From an uncultured Actinomycetes bacterium (GTDB taxonomy: Bacteria; Actinomycetota; Acidimicrobiia; Acidimicrobiales; RAAP-2), in NCBI GenBank assembly GCA_903830745.1, contig CAIKVF010000251.1, positions 1 through 15,193 on the forward strand: DNA of 15,193 bases, in the 5' to 3' direction. A program made the position numbers and the translations under genes. Position 1 is the stretch's first letter, and every line of letters starts with the position of its first letter. The notes under the pieces are model-generated. The model did no database searches, had not been told where the DNA came from, and saw only the letters and a program-made list of their open reading frames with translations. Shown here piece after piece: positions 9,882 through 15,193 of the stretch.

Positions 9882-11069
9882 ATGGCAAAGCAAAAGTTCG
9901 AGCGCAATAAGCCTCACGTAAATATTGGAACAATGGGTCACATTGACCACGGTAAGACCACTCTTACTGCGGCAATCACCAAGGTTCTTTCAGACCGCGT
10001 ACCAGGTTCAGCCTTTACGCCTTTCGACCAGATCGACAAGGCCCCTGAAGAGAAGGCCCGTGGTATCACTATTTCTATTGCTCACGTTGAGTACGAGACG
10101 GAAAAGCGTCACTACGCACACGTTGACATGCCAGGCCACGCTGACTATGTGAAGAACATGATCACTGGTGCTGCACAGGTCGACGGAGCAATCCTTGTAG
10201 TTTCAGCAACAGATGGTCCTATGCCACAGACTCGCGAGCACGTGTTGCTTGCTCGTCAGGTTGGTGTTCCATTCATCGTTGTTGCACTTAACAAGTCAGA
10301 CGTTGTAGAAGACGAAGAGCTCCTAGAGCTCGTTGAGATGGAAGTTCGTGAACTTCTTTCTAGCTACGACTTCCCAGGCGACGACACACCAATCGTTCGT
10401 GTTTCAGCGCTTAAGGCACTTGAAGGCGACACTGCATGGGGTGACAAGATCATGGAACTCATGGCTGCAGTCGACGACTACATCCCAGAGCCACAGCGCG
10501 CTACTGACAAGCCATTCCTTATGTCGATTGAAGACGTTATGTCAATCACTGGACGTGGAACTGTTGTAACCGGAAAGGTTGAGCAGGGAATCGTTAAGGT
10601 TGGAGACGAAGTAGAAATCGTTGGACTTCGTGACACCACTAAGACAACTGTTACTGGAATCGAAATGTTCCGTAAGCTTCTCGACGAAGGCCAGGCTGGA
10701 GACAACCTTGGTGCACTTCTTCGTGGAACTAAGAAGGAAGAAGTTGAGCGCGGGCAGGTTCTTTGCAAGCCAGGTTCAATTACTCCTCACACAGTGTTCG
10801 AAGCATCTGTGTATGTTCTTACCAAGGAAGAAGGAGGACGCCACAAGCCGTTCTTCGCTAACTACCGTCCACAGTTCTACTTCCGTACAACTGACGTAAC
10901 CGGTACCGTTGAGCTTCCTGCAGGCACAGAAATGGTTATGCCTGGAGACAACACTGAAATGACCGTAACTTTGGGTAAGCCAATCGCGATGGAAGAGGGT
11001 CTTACCTTCTCAATCCGCGAAGGTGGCCGTACCGTTGGTTCTGGTCGTGTCGTAAAGATCCTGAAGTAG
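9882..11069 (+). CDS. tuf: Elongation factor Tu
   Basis: EF-Tu is the GTPase that delivers aminoacyl-tRNA to the ribosomal A site. The 395-residue length is standard. GTP-binding motifs are GHIDHGKTT (19-27), the RGITI switch I stretch (60-64), DMPGH (82-86, with catalytic His86), NKSD (137-140) and SALK (175-178). Domains II and III follow, with [29 protein letters not shown], the [14 protein letters not shown] segment and [18 protein letters not shown] at the end. Met83 replaces the Cys of the usual DCPGH motif, and Ser139 replaces the more common Cys or Ala of NKCD/NKAD. The ATG at 9882 is fixed by the universal MAKxKFER-type N-terminus. rpsJ begins 7 nt after the stop. Confidence 0.99.
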   Translation: MAKQKFERNKPHVNIGTMGHIDHGKTTLTAAITKVLSDRVPGSAFTPFDQIDKAPEEKARGITISIAHVEYETEKRHYAHVDMPGHADYVKNMITGAAQVDGAILVVSATDGPMPQTREHVLLARQVGVPFIVVALNKSDVVEDEELLELVEMEVRELLSSYDFPGDDTPIVRVSALKALEGDTAWGDKIMELMAAVDDYIPEPQRATDKPFLMSIEDVMSITGRGTVVTGKVEQGIVKVGDEVEIVGLRDTTKTTVTGIEMFRKLLDEGQAGDNLGALLRGTKKEEVERGQVLCKPGSITPHTVFEASVYVLTKEEGGRHKPFFANYRPQFYFRTTDVTGTVELPAGTEMVMPGDNTEMTVTLGKPIAMEEGLTFSIREGGRTVGSGRVVKILK

Positions 11070-11076
11070 TCCGGTC

Positions 11077-11400
11077 ATGGCCGAACCACGTCAAATGATC
11101 AGAATTCGGCTTAAGGCCTTCGACCACGGTGTCCTAGACCAGTCCACTGCGAAAATCGTGCAAACGGTTGAGCGTACGAACGCACGTGTGCAGGGCCCAG
11201 TGCCACTGCCCACCGAAAAGCACCGTTACACGGTGGTTCGTGGACCTCACAAGCACAAAGACTCACGTGAACACTTCGAAATGCGTGTTCACAAGCGTCT
11301 TTTGGACATTGTTGACCAGACCCCTAAGACGGTAGATGCGCTTCAGCGCCTTGACCTTCCAGCGGGTGTGGACATCGAAATCAAGATCCGCACAAACTAA
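11077..11400 (+). CDS. rpsJ: 30S ribosomal protein S10
   Basis: S10 is part of the small-subunit head and, as NusE in E. coli, of transcription antitermination complexes. The 107 residues contain [46 protein letters not shown] and [21 protein letters not shown], all diagnostic. The start at 11077 gives [12 protein letters not shown]; a second ATG at 11095 would leave only MIRIRL, so the first is preferred, but neither has a clear Shine-Dalgarno sequence. Translation probably depends on ribosomes finishing tuf 7 nt upstream. It is followed at once by an intrinsic terminator, so here rpsJ is the last gene of the str-tuf unit rather than the first gene of the S10 operon. Confidence 0.97.
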   Translation: MAEPRQMIRIRLKAFDHGVLDQSTAKIVQTVERTNARVQGPVPLPTEKHRYTVVRGPHKHKDSREHFEMRVHKRLLDIVDQTPKTVDALQRLDLPAGVDIEIKIRTN

Positions 11401-11410
11401 GTACTTTTCG

Positions 11411-11449
11411 AGAGACCCCGCCGGCGCCTTTGCGCTGGCGGGGTCTTTT
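11411..11449 (+). terminator. Strong intrinsic terminator after rpsJ
   Basis: The arms agaccccgccggcgc (11413-11427) and gcgctggcggggtct (11432-11446) form a 15-bp stem with one G-U pair and a 4-nt loop CTTT. The 3' arm runs into TTTT (11446-11449). It begins 12 nt after the rpsJ stop. This has all parts of a classical Rho-independent terminator and implies a transcript end between rpsJ and rplC. Confidence 0.85.
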
Positions 11450-11459
11450 GATGTATTGT
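11430..11459 (+). promoter_or_regulatory. Possible promoter for the rplC unit, inside the terminator
   Basis: TTGCGC (11430-11435) and TATTGT (11454-11459) are spaced by 18 nt, the same spacing as the candidate rpsL promoter. The -35 falls in the loop and 3' arm of the rpsJ terminator. Matches to consensus are only moderate (3 of 6 and 4 of 6). A promoter must exist somewhere after the terminator if termination is efficient, and this is the best pair I can see. The start point would be near 11466. Confidence 0.3.
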
Positions 11460-11646
11460 AAGTATCCCTGTCATTCGTGGTGGGGAGCAGAATTTCGGTT
11501 CTGCTGCACAACAGAAGTGTTTGATCGCCTCAGCAATGAGGGACGTCAAACCAAACAAGTCGAGCGCTCCGTTCGGGTTTTATGGCCCGGCGGAGCGTCT
11601 GTGTGTCGGGTGACCGACGTACAGATATTAGAAAGAGGGAATTACC
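11460..11646 (+). promoter_or_regulatory. Multi-hairpin leader upstream of rplC
   Basis: Four stem-loops can be drawn without overlap. H1 is agcagaa/ttctgct (11486-11492 with 11499-11505). H2 is gtttga/tcaaac (11519-11524 with 11546-11551) enclosing cctca/tgagg (11528-11532 with 11537-11541) on a GCAA tetraloop. H3 is cgctccg/cggagcg (11565-11571 with 11591-11597) extended by tcggg/cccgg across one bulged T. H4 is gtcgg/ccgac (11605-11609 with 11614-11618) on a GTGA tetraloop. The rplC ribosome binding site AGAGGG (11634-11639) follows. In E. coli the S10-operon leader binds L4 for feedback control; a comparable role here is inference. No credible short gene is seen in the leader. Confidence 0.55.
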
Positions 11647-12306
11647 GTGACGGCCAAAGCGATCGTCGGCGAGAAGGTGGGCATGACCCAGGTTTGGGAT
11701 GACCAAAACCGGGCCATACCAGTGACAGTTGTTCGTGTCAGCCCAGCTCGAGTCGTCCAAGTAAAGACTCCCGAGAAGGAGGGCTACTCAGCCCTTCAAG
11801 TGACGTGGGGAACCCGTCGCGCATCAACAGTAACGAAGCCTGAACAAGGTCACTTCGAAAAAGCTGGTGTTGCTCCAGGTAAGAAGCTCGTTGAGCTTCG
11901 CCTCGACGACGTCTCTGGTTACGAAGTGGGTCAAGAGATTCTTGTTGACACCTTTGAAAAGGGCGAAATGATTGACGCCACTGCAGTGAGCAAGGGTAAG
12001 GGTTTTGCCGGTGGAATGAAGCGACACAACTTCGGTGGTCAGGGTGCATCGCACGGTAACCACAAGCACCACCGTGCTCCTGGTTCAATCGGTGCATGTT
12101 CAACACCAGGTCGTGTGTTTAAGGGTCAGAAGATGGCCGGACGCATGGGTGGCGGACAAGTTACAACTACCAACCTCGAAGTAATTGGTGTTGACGTTGA
12201 GCGCAGCCTCGTTCTCGTGAAGGGTGCAGTTCCTGGCCCACGCGGTGGCGTTGTTGTACTTCGTACATCAGTGAAGAACCCTATGAAGGCTGGAGGCAAG
12301 CGATGA
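11647..12306 (+). CDS. rplC: 50S ribosomal protein L3
   Basis: L3 is an early-assembling large-subunit protein whose loop reaches close to the peptidyl transferase centre. The 219 residues include GEKVGMTQVWDD near the N-terminus, KGKGFAGGMKRHNFGGQGASHG in the loop region (two adjacent conserved parts), PGSIGACSTPGRVFKGQKMAGRMG and KGAVPGPRGG. The Gln of GQGASHG corresponds to the residue methylated in E. coli L3. The start is GTG at 11647 with AGAGGG 7 nt upstream. It is the first gene after the structured leader, and its stop overlaps the rplD start as ATGA. Confidence 0.98.
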   Translation: MTAKAIVGEKVGMTQVWDDQNRAIPVTVVRVSPARVVQVKTPEKEGYSALQVTWGTRRASTVTKPEQGHFEKAGVAPGKKLVELRLDDVSGYEVGQEILVDTFEKGEMIDATAVSKGKGFAGGMKRHNFGGQGASHGNHKHHRAPGSIGACSTPGRVFKGQKMAGRMGGGQVTTTNLEVIGVDVERSLVLVKGAVPGPRGGVVVLRTSVKNPMKAGGKR

Positions 12307-12983
12307 GCGATGTCTTTACACTCCGTGGTCCTGTAAAGAAGGATCGTCCAGAGCCGGCGAAGCGTTCAGTAGAACGTAAGTCAATCGATGGAAAAGCACT
12401 CGGCAAGGTTGCCCTAGAGCCAACGATGTTCGGTATTGAACCAAACATGGCTGTACTGCACCAAGTCATCAAGGCTCAGCTCGCTGCAAAGCGCGCTGGA
12501 ACACAGTCAACAAAGACTCGTAAAGAAGTTCGTGGTGGTGGAAAGAAGCCATTCAACCAAAAGGGAACTGGTGGAGCACGTCAGGGAACAATCCGTGCAC
12601 CTCACTACCCAGGTGGTGGAATTGCACTCGGCCCTAAGCCTCGTAAGTACGACCAAAAGACTCCTAAGAAGATGATCCGTTTGGCTCTCTACTCAGCTCT
12701 TTCAGACCGTGCACAACTCGAACGCGTTGCTCTTATTGACAACTTCGAAAAGTGGGCACTTCCTAAGACTAAGGATGCTGTTTCAGCTCTTAGCGCTCTA
12801 GGACTTGAAGGCAAGGTCTTGGTTGTTCTAAGTCGCGATGACGCAGTGGCATTCCACTCGTTTAAGAACTTGCCACACATCAAGACTGTTGATGCAGGCG
12901 AACTTAACGCGTACGACATTCTCGAAAACGACTGGATCCTCTTTACGGACTCCACTCTTCCAGTTGCTAAGGAGACCAACTAA
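12303..12983 (+). CDS. rplD: 50S ribosomal protein L4
   Basis: L4 binds 23S rRNA domain I and extends a loop into the exit tunnel; in E. coli it also represses its own operon. The 226 residues are near the upper end of the usual size. The tunnel-loop region is visible as STKTRKEVRGGGKKPFNQKGTGGARQG, followed by RAPHYPGGGIALGPKPRKY; the globular part contains ALYSALSDRAQL and ends with NDWILFTDSTLP. A basic N-terminal extension of about 40 residues precedes the core. Start ATG 12303 has GGAGG at 12292-12296 within rplC. The stop overlaps the rplW start as TAATG. As the likely autoregulator of this unit, it is a candidate ligand for the leader. Confidence 0.98.
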   Translation: MSDVFTLRGPVKKDRPEPAKRSVERKSIDGKALGKVALEPTMFGIEPNMAVLHQVIKAQLAAKRAGTQSTKTRKEVRGGGKKPFNQKGTGGARQGTIRAPHYPGGGIALGPKPRKYDQKTPKKMIRLALYSALSDRAQLERVALIDNFEKWALPKTKDAVSALSALGLEGKVLVVLSRDDAVAFHSFKNLPHIKTVDAGELNAYDILENDWILFTDSTLPVAKETN

Positions 12984-13273
12984 TGCGCGATGCAATGAGC
13001 GTTCTCATCCGTCCTGTTGTGTCTGAAAAGACATACGCATTGATGGAAAACCACACGTACGTTTTCATCGTGGACCCTAAGGCCACGAAGGTAGACGTTC
13101 GCAATGCCGTTGAACAAGCTTTCAATGTGAAGGTCACCAACGTCAACACACTCAACCGCAAGGGTAAGACAACTAAGAATCGTCGTACCGGTGTTACTGG
13201 ATCACGTCCAGCAACTAAGCGGGCCATTGTCACCCTTAAACAGGGCGACTCGATCAACCTCTTTGAGAACTAA
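12983..13273 (+). CDS. rplW: 50S ribosomal protein L23
   Basis: L23 lies at the polypeptide tunnel exit and is the docking site for trigger factor and SRP. The 96-residue product contains [41 protein letters not shown] and the basic [11 protein letters not shown] segment. AAGGAG at 12969-12974, 8 nt before ATG 12983, supports this start over the internal ATG at 12995. It is coupled to rplD through TAATG, and rplB starts 8 nt downstream. Confidence 0.97.
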   Translation: MRDAMSVLIRPVVSEKTYALMENHTYVFIVDPKATKVDVRNAVEQAFNVKVTNVNTLNRKGKTTKNRRTGVTGSRPATKRAIVTLKQGDSINLFEN

Positions 13274-13281
13274 GGACAGCT

Positions 13282-14115
13282 ATGGCCCTTCGTAACCGCA
13301 AACCAACCAGCCCGGGACGTCGCTTCCAGTCGGTTTCAGACTTTGCTGAAATCACTAAGTCGACTCCTGAAAAGTCACTACTTGCTCCTAAGCCGAAGTC
13401 TGGTGGACGTAACAACTACGGTCGCAAGACCTCACGTCACCGTGGTGGTGGACACAAGCAGCAGTACCGCATCATTGACTTCAAGCGCAACAAGGATGCA
13501 ATTCCTGCAAACGTTGCCGCAATTGAATACGACCCGAACCGCACATGCCGTATTGCACTACTGCACTACGCAGACGGTGAAAAGCGTTACATCCTCGCTC
13601 CTAACGGACTCAAGGTTGGCGACGTTGTGGAGTCTGGTCCAAAGGCCGACATCCGCACTGGAAACGCACTTCCAATGCGCTTCATCCCAACTGGTTCAAC
13701 TGTTCACAACGTCGAGCTTCGTCCCGGCGGTGGTGGAAAGATGGGCCGCAGTGCTGGCATGAGCGTTCAGCTTGTTGCGAAGGACGGTGGCTTCGCCACT
13801 CTTCGTCTTCCATCAACTGAAATGCGCCGTGTGCCAATTGACTGCCGCGCAACACTCGGCATCATTGGAAACTCTGAGCACGAACTCATCAAGATTGGTA
13901 AGGCCGGTCGCAACCGTTGGAAGGGTATTCGCCCTCAGACACGTGGTGTTGCGATGAACCCGGTAGACCACCCACTTGGTGGTGGTGAAGGAAAGACTTC
14001 CGGAGGACGTCACCCAGTGTCGCCTTGGGGTCAGCCAGAAGGTCGTACGCGTCTTCCGAAGCAGTCGGATGCGCTAATTATTCGTCGTCGCCGTGGACGC
14101 GGCGCGCGTAGGTAG
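13282..14115 (+). CDS. rplB: 50S ribosomal protein L2
   Basis: L2 is one of the most conserved large-subunit proteins and is needed for subunit association and peptidyl transfer. The 277 residues match the family length. Blocks seen are the KPTSPGRRF start, [21 protein letters not shown] (in two conserved parts), [45 protein letters not shown] and [22 protein letters not shown] near the C-terminus. Asp229 and His230 correspond to E. coli D228 and H229, the functionally important pair. Residue 232 is Leu where most bacteria have His (VDHPHGGGEG). The start ATG 13282 has AAGGA at 13272-13276. The C-terminal tail is strongly basic ([12 protein letters not shown]). Confidence 0.98.
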   Translation: MALRNRKPTSPGRRFQSVSDFAEITKSTPEKSLLAPKPKSGGRNNYGRKTSRHRGGGHKQQYRIIDFKRNKDAIPANVAAIEYDPNRTCRIALLHYADGEKRYILAPNGLKVGDVVESGPKADIRTGNALPMRFIPTGSTVHNVELRPGGGGKMGRSAGMSVQLVAKDGGFATLRLPSTEMRRVPIDCRATLGIIGNSEHELIKIGKAGRNRWKGIRPQTRGVAMNPVDHPLGGGEGKTSGGRHPVSPWGQPEGRTRLPKQSDALIIRRRRGRGARR

Positions 14116-14123
14116 GTAAATAC

Positions 14124-14402
14124 ATGTCACGTAGTCTCAAAAAAGGTCCTTTCATCGACGCACACCTTCTTAAGAAGGTTGAAGTGATGACCGCCGCTAA
14201 CGAGAAGAAGGTCATCAAGACTTGGAGTCGTCGTTCAACGATCATTCCAATGATGGTTGGCCACACCTTCGCCGTTCACGACGGACGACGTCACGTTCCA
14301 GTGTTCGTAAACGAATCAATGGTTGGACACAAGCTTGGCGAGTTCTCACCAACTCGTACATTCAAGTTCCACGCCGGCCAGGAAAAGACAGGTAAGCGCT
14401 AA
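14124..14402 (+). CDS. rpsS: 30S ribosomal protein S19
   Basis: S19 sits in the head of the small subunit with S13 and contacts the A-site region. The 92-residue product is of normal size, with [19 protein letters not shown] at the start, the [20 protein letters not shown] core (two adjacent motifs), [17 protein letters not shown] and PTRTFKFHA near the end. AGGTAGG (14110-14116) spans the rplB stop and serves as ribosome binding site. The stop overlaps the rplV start as TAATG. Confidence 0.98.
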   Translation: MSRSLKKGPFIDAHLLKKVEVMTAANEKKVIKTWSRRSTIIPMMVGHTFAVHDGRRHVPVFVNESMVGHKLGEFSPTRTFKFHAGQEKTGKR

Positions 14403-15076
14403 TGACCGGTCCAAAGCTAAACGAACGTCCAGGAACCCGCGCTTCACTTAAGGGTTACCAAATGTCTGCGAGCAAGGCTCGTGTTGTTCTTAACCTCATC
14501 CGTGGTGAAGACGTCAACACTGCTCGCGAAATTCTCGCCGGTACTACTCGTGAAGCTGCTGACGTAATTGGCAAGGTGCTTGCATCTGCTGTTGCTAACG
14601 CAGTGAACAACGACGCAATGAACGCTGACGAACTTTTCGTATCAGCCGCATACGCCGACGAAGGCATCACCATGAAGCGCTTCACCCCACGTGCTCGTGG
14701 ACGCGCCGGTGCCATTCGCAAGCGTGCCTGCCACATCACCGTCATTGTTTCGAAGATGGACGATGACCGCCTAGAAATTCTCTCCAACGCCCGCAGCGCT
14801 AAGGCGCAGAGTTCACGCACCCAGCGTGTCGCGTCGTCACGTCGCCGTGCCGACCAGACCGCTTCGGTGAACAAGCGTGAAGCTGCCGCTGAGGCCGCTG
14901 CTCTCGAGGCCGAGGCCAATGAGGCCGTTGTAGAGGATCAGATCGTGACCGAGGTTGTCGCCCCGGAGACCGAGGTAGTCGCTACGGAAGTTGCCACCGA
15001 AGAGGTGTCTGCGGAAGTTGCTACCGAAGAGGTTGCAGAGGCTGCAGCTGAAGAGAAGAACGAGGAGACCAAATAA
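14402..15076 (+). CDS. rplV: 50S ribosomal protein L22 with acidic C-terminal extension
   Basis: L22 binds all domains of 23S rRNA and its beta-hairpin lines the exit tunnel. Residues 1-127 are the conserved core: [17 protein letters not shown], the helical middle with VANAVNN, then the hairpin [18 protein letters not shown] and CHITVIVSK. Residues 128-159 form a basic Ser/Arg-rich linker. Residues 160-224 are an acidic Glu/Ala/Val tail with 20 Glu, 1 Asp and only 2 Lys in 65 residues, including a 9-residue tandem repeat. Total length is 224 against about 110-120 in most bacteria; a longer L22 is known in mycobacteria. The tail is read in frame to a TAA that overlaps the rpsC ATG, with the rpsC ribosome binding site inside it, which argues that it is real and not a frameshift product. 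Confidence 0.96.
   Translation: MTGPKLNERPGTRASLKGYQMSASKARVVLNLIRGEDVNTAREILAGTTREAADVIGKVLASAVANAVNNDAMNADELFVSAAYADEGITMKRFTPRARGRAGAIRKRACHITVIVSKMDDDRLEILSNARSAKAQSSRTQRVASSRRRADQTASVNKREAAAEAAALEAEANEAVVEDQIVTEVVAPETEVVATEVATEEVSAEVATEEVAEAAAEEKNEETK
14987..15040 (+). repeat. 27-nt tandem repeat in the L22 tail
   Basis: Two adjacent 27-nt units encode EVATEEVSA (14987-15013) and EVATEEVAE (15014-15040). The first 21 bases differ at two positions, both synonymous (GCC/GCT and GTG/GTT). Related but degenerate EVV(A)-type units precede it (from about 14951). The pattern suggests growth of the tail by slippage or unequal duplication followed by drift. Confidence 0.75.
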
Positions 15077-15193
15077 TGGGTCAGAAGGTAAACCCCTACG
15101 GTTTCCGTCTCGGAATTACGACTGACTGGAAGTCGCGCTGGTTCAAAGAGCGCGGCTACAAAGAGCTCGTAATCGAAGACTGGAAGATCCGCG
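15076..15193 (+). CDS. rpsC: 30S ribosomal protein S3, truncated by window edge
   Basis: S3 forms part of the mRNA entry channel of the small subunit. Only the first 39 codons are present, reading [20 protein letters not shown] and then [19 protein letters not shown], a clear S3 N-terminus of actinobacterial type. The ATG shares one base with the rplV stop, and GAGGAG (15062-15067) lies 8 nt upstream. The rest of the gene lies beyond the window. Confidence 0.96.
   Translation, partial: MGQKVNPYGFRLGITTDWKSRWFKERGYKELVIEDWKIR

Noticed and set aside
11448..11476. TTGATG at 11448-11453 as the -35 of the rplC promoter
   Set aside because: No acceptable -10 hexamer lies 16-18 nt downstream (tcattc region).
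11430..11702. 90-codon + strand open frame running through the rplC leader into rplC
   Set aside because: It starts inside the rpsJ terminator, overlaps the rplC start in another frame, has no ribosome binding site and shows no recognisable protein. The leader is better explained by RNA hairpins.
11738..12106. 122-codon minus-strand open frame opposite rplC
   Set aside because: Antisense shadow; no ribosome binding site or recognisable motif, and L3 is certain on the + strand.
12995..13273. Shorter rplW from the internal ATG at 12995
   Set aside because: The upstream ATG at 12983 has AAGGAG at good spacing and matches the TAATG coupling seen elsewhere in this window.
14455..14919. 154-codon minus-strand open frame opposite rplV
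   Set aside because: Ala/Arg/Ser-rich antisense shadow of a strongly biased gene; no start signal and no family resemblance.

Overview
This window is a core housekeeping stretch of a bacterial chromosome. All genes lie on the + strand. It holds the 3' two-thirds or more of rpoB, all of rpoC, a str-type cluster (rpsL, rpsG, fusA, tuf) that runs directly into rpsJ, and then a second ribosomal-protein unit (rplC, rplD, rplW, rplB, rpsS, rplV and the first 39 codons of rpsC). No tRNA, rRNA, mobile element, CRISPR array, phage gene or obvious foreign gene is visible.

The proteins look actinobacterial. RpoC carries the long charged helical insert between the N-terminal zinc region and the double-psi core that is typical of Actinobacteria, and EF-Tu, L2, L3, L4 and S10 resemble actinobacterial homologues. 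The moderate G+C and strong preference for GAA, AAC and GAC codons suggest a member of class Acidimicrobiia, possibly an aquatic Ilumatobacteraceae-like lineage. That placement is inference from remembered family sequences, not from a search.

Layout: rpoB and rpoC overlap by 4 nt (1-6691). A 133-nt gap holds a strong GC-rich hairpin, a candidate promoter and a small leader hairpin. Next come rpsL and rpsG (TAATG overlap), fusA, a 109-nt structured gap, tuf, and rpsJ only 7 nt after tuf (6825-11400). A strong intrinsic terminator follows rpsJ. A gap of 246 nt, whose last 190 nt or so form at least four stem-loops, leads into rplC-rplD-rplW-rplB-rpsS-rplV-rpsC (11647 to the window end). These genes overlap by ATGA or TAATG or are separated by 8 nt.

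The products form the core of transcription (beta and beta' subunits of RNA polymerase) and translation (ribosomal proteins of both subunits, EF-G, EF-Tu). I see no new multi-gene system. The parts worth a second look are non-coding or peripheral: the break of the S10 operon between rpsJ and rplC, the multi-hairpin rplC leader, mutually exclusive or pseudoknot-forming pairings in the tuf leader that reach the tuf start codon, an acidic C-terminal extension on L22, and a Met in place of the usual Cys in the EF-Tu DCPGH motif.
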